Position numbers and translations under genes: made by a program. Below, in pieces: positions 5,488 through 6,349 of a DNA stretch of 6,349 nucleotides. The DNA is taken from contig JAEZBH010000186.1 of the NCBI GenBank assembly GCA_023427285.1, positions 1-6,349 on the forward strand, read 5' to 3'. Within the stretch, counting starts at the first letter, position 1. The number at the start of each line of letters is the position of its first letter. This DNA comes from Pseudomonadota bacterium (lineage in GTDB: Bacteria; Pseudomonadota; Alphaproteobacteria; Sphingomonadales; Sphingomonadaceae). Under the pieces are notes generated by a model. That model was given only the letters and a program-made list of their open reading frames with translations, was not told where the DNA came from and made no database searches.

Positions 5488-5955
5488 TTGCTGTCACAGC
5501 GCACCCGTTATGCTCTCAAGGCCATGGTTCGGCTTGCCCGTTCCCCGGAAGGAGAGCCGGTGCAAATTGCAGCGCTGGCCGAAGCCGAAGACATTCCCCG
5601 CAAGTTCCTTGAAATCATTCTTGTGGAACTGAAGCGCCAGAATCTGGTGCAGAGCCTGCGCGGCAAGCACGGCGGCTACCGCCTCGCCCGCACGCCTGAC
5701 CAGATCACGTTCGGCGAGATCATCCGCATCACCGAAGGCCCGCTGGCGCTGGTGCCGTGCGTCTCGCGCACCGCCTACCGCCCGTGCGAGGATTGCAAGG
5801 ACGAGGCCGCCTGCGCCATCAACCATGTGATGGCAATGGTGCGGGATGAAACGGCCCGCATTCTTGACGCTACGACGCTGGCGAACGTTCTCAATCTTCC
5901 CGGCGAGGCCGTTGCAACGCTGATCGGCGAGACCGGCGTGCAAGGCTCTGCCTGA
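5488..5955 (+). CDS. Rrf2-family transcriptional regulator with four clustered cysteines
   Basis: Rrf2 proteins (IscR, NsrR, CymR, RirA) are small dimeric winged-helix regulators, many of which sense Fe-S clusters, NO, iron or cysteine supply. The 155 residues include the standard N-terminus MLSQRTRYALKAMVRLA, the recognition region IPRKFLEIILVELKRQNLVQSLRGKHGGYRL split over 36-66, and a dimerisation helix about 110-130. Cysteines sit at 91, 100, 103 and 109 (C-x8-C-x2-C-x5-C), in the place where IscR and NsrR carry cluster ligands but with different spacing and one more cysteine. That makes a cluster or zinc/disulfide sensor plausible, not proven. The start is TTG at 5488, chosen because AGGA lies seven bases upstream and the N-terminus then matches the family. 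A rare start codon may keep expression low. No gene follows closely in the same unit except, after 139 bases, the host-attachment gene. Confidence 0.94.
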   Translation: MLSQRTRYALKAMVRLARSPEGEPVQIAALAEAEDIPRKFLEIILVELKRQNLVQSLRGKHGGYRLARTPDQITFGEIIRITEGPLALVPCVSRTAYRPCEDCKDEAACAINHVMAMVRDETARILDATTLANVLNLPGEAVATLIGETGVQGSA

Positions 5956-5987
5956 CCTGACGCCCGACGCCTGACACCTGACGCCCG
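5955..5987 (+). repeat. 12-bp direct repeat at the end of the Rrf2 gene
   Basis: ACCTGACGCCCG occurs at 5955-5966 and 5976-5987, a 21-base period, with further CTGAC units between them (GCCTGAC at 5969-5975). The first copy begins at the last base of the Rrf2 stop codon. It looks like a small local duplication. Confidence 0.6.
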
Positions 5988-6002
5988 GATGCACGCCGGG
6001 CG
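5982..6002 (+). terminator. GC-rich hairpin after the Rrf2 gene, without T tail
   Basis: CGCCCGG (5982-5988) pairs perfectly with CCGGGCG (5996-6002) around a 7-base loop. It follows the Rrf2 stop by 26 bases, where a terminator would be expected. The sequence after it (GGACACCAAG) has no T run, so intrinsic termination is doubtful. Confidence 0.4.
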
Positions 6003-6024
6003 GGACACCAAGACCCTCCTCAAT

Positions 6025-6059
6025 CGTTGCATCCGGTGCAACGCGGCCTCGCAGCCGCG
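6025..6059 (+). promoter_or_regulatory. Two overlapping dyads upstream of the host-attachment gene
   Basis: CGTTGCA-TCCGG-TGCAACG (6025-6043) is a perfect 7-bp inverted repeat. CGCGGC-CTCGCA-GCCGCG (6042-6059) is a perfect 6-bp one sharing two bases with it. They end 35 bases before the start codon. As DNA they are candidate operators; as RNA they are a 5' leader structure where both cannot be fully paired at once. No promoter hexamers are clear. Confidence 0.4.
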
Positions 6060-6094
6060 AGAACCGGCTTTCGCGCTCGCAGGGAGATGGATCG

Positions 6095-6349
6095 ATGAAG
6101 CAGCCCGAGACGTGGTTTGTCATTGCCGACGGTCAGCGCGCCCGCATCGTTCGGCGCTTGCGCACGCCGCGCCCCCGGGTGGAGGACGTGTTCCCGTACC
6201 AGTGGATTAACAGCGAGCTGCTCAGCCTCGATATCGACAACGAGGGACTGGGACGGGGCGGCGCTGCAAACGATGCCGCAACCTTCCACTCGATCCAGCC
6301 CAGCCCCGATCCGCGCCGCGCATTGAAGCAGGAATTTGCGGCAGAACTG
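6095..6349 (+). CDS. Host-attachment family protein, N-terminal part (3' end outside window)
   Basis: The first 85 codons are open to the end of the window: MKQPETWFVIADGQRARIV, then a stretch with GLGRGGAANDAATFHSI (51-67) and DPRRALKQEFAAEL (72-85). The opening beta-strand with ADGxRARI, followed by a GRGG-like segment and a D-P-x(7)-F segment, resembles proteins annotated as host attachment proteins (Host_attach family, named after an Agrobacterium attachment locus). The fold resembles release-factor eRF1 domain proteins, and the biochemical role in free-living bacteria is unknown. No signal peptide or membrane segment is visible, so it is probably cytoplasmic despite its name. ATG at 6095 has AGGGAG at 6081-6086, eight bases upstream, a good ribosome binding site. 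The C-terminal half is missing, so the family call rests on the N-terminal part only. Confidence 0.75.
   Translation, partial: MKQPETWFVIADGQRARIVRRLRTPRPRVEDVFPYQWINSELLSLDIDNEGLGRGGAANDAATFHSIQPSPDPRRALKQEFAAEL

Noticed and set aside
5459..6030. CAATCGTTGC shared by the Rrf2 upstream region (5459-5468) and the host-attachment upstream region (6021-6030)
   Set aside because: A 10-base match between two places in a 6-kb window is expected by chance many times, and only the second copy is part of a dyad.

Overview
The window reads as ordinary chromosomal DNA from a GC-rich alphaproteobacterium. The protein sequences and the short trxB neighbourhood suggest a sphingomonad-like organism, but that placement is a judgement from memory of the families, not a measured result. 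Eight protein genes are supported, two of them cut by the window edges. No mobile element, phage gene, tRNA, rRNA or CRISPR array is visible.

Left part (1-2174, + strand). The window opens inside the C-terminal part of a class I aspartate-type aminotransferase, closed by a strong palindrome and a rho-independent terminator. An intergenic leader with abutting hairpins follows, then msrP and msrQ, 5 bases apart. These encode the periplasmic molybdopterin methionine-sulfoxide reductase and its haem membrane partner, which repair oxidised envelope proteins.

Middle (2154-4537, - strand). trxB (thioredoxin reductase) is followed after 39 bases by a LysR-type regulator gene on the same strand. Downstream of lysR lies a 437-base gap without a credible protein. 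On the - strand its distal part can form a series of stem-loops whose loops are C-rich (CCTCCCCC-like, complementary to Shine-Dalgarno sequences). It ends in a textbook terminator with eight T that overlaps the last codons of msrQ. This candidate small RNA is the most interesting element in the window.

Right part (4538-6349, + strand). An Lrp/AsnC regulator diverges from trxB and is closed by a terminator. Next come an Rrf2-family regulator with four clustered cysteines and a TTG start, then the first 85 codons of a host-attachment-family protein that runs off the end. 

Functionally, much of the window concerns thiol and sulfur redox: MsrPQ repairs methionine sulfoxide, TrxB supplies the thioredoxin system, and the Rrf2 protein has possible redox or Fe-S cysteines. 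Three regulators of different families (LysR, Lrp/AsnC, Rrf2) sit within about 3.3 kb. Whether they control these genes cannot be told from sequence alone.
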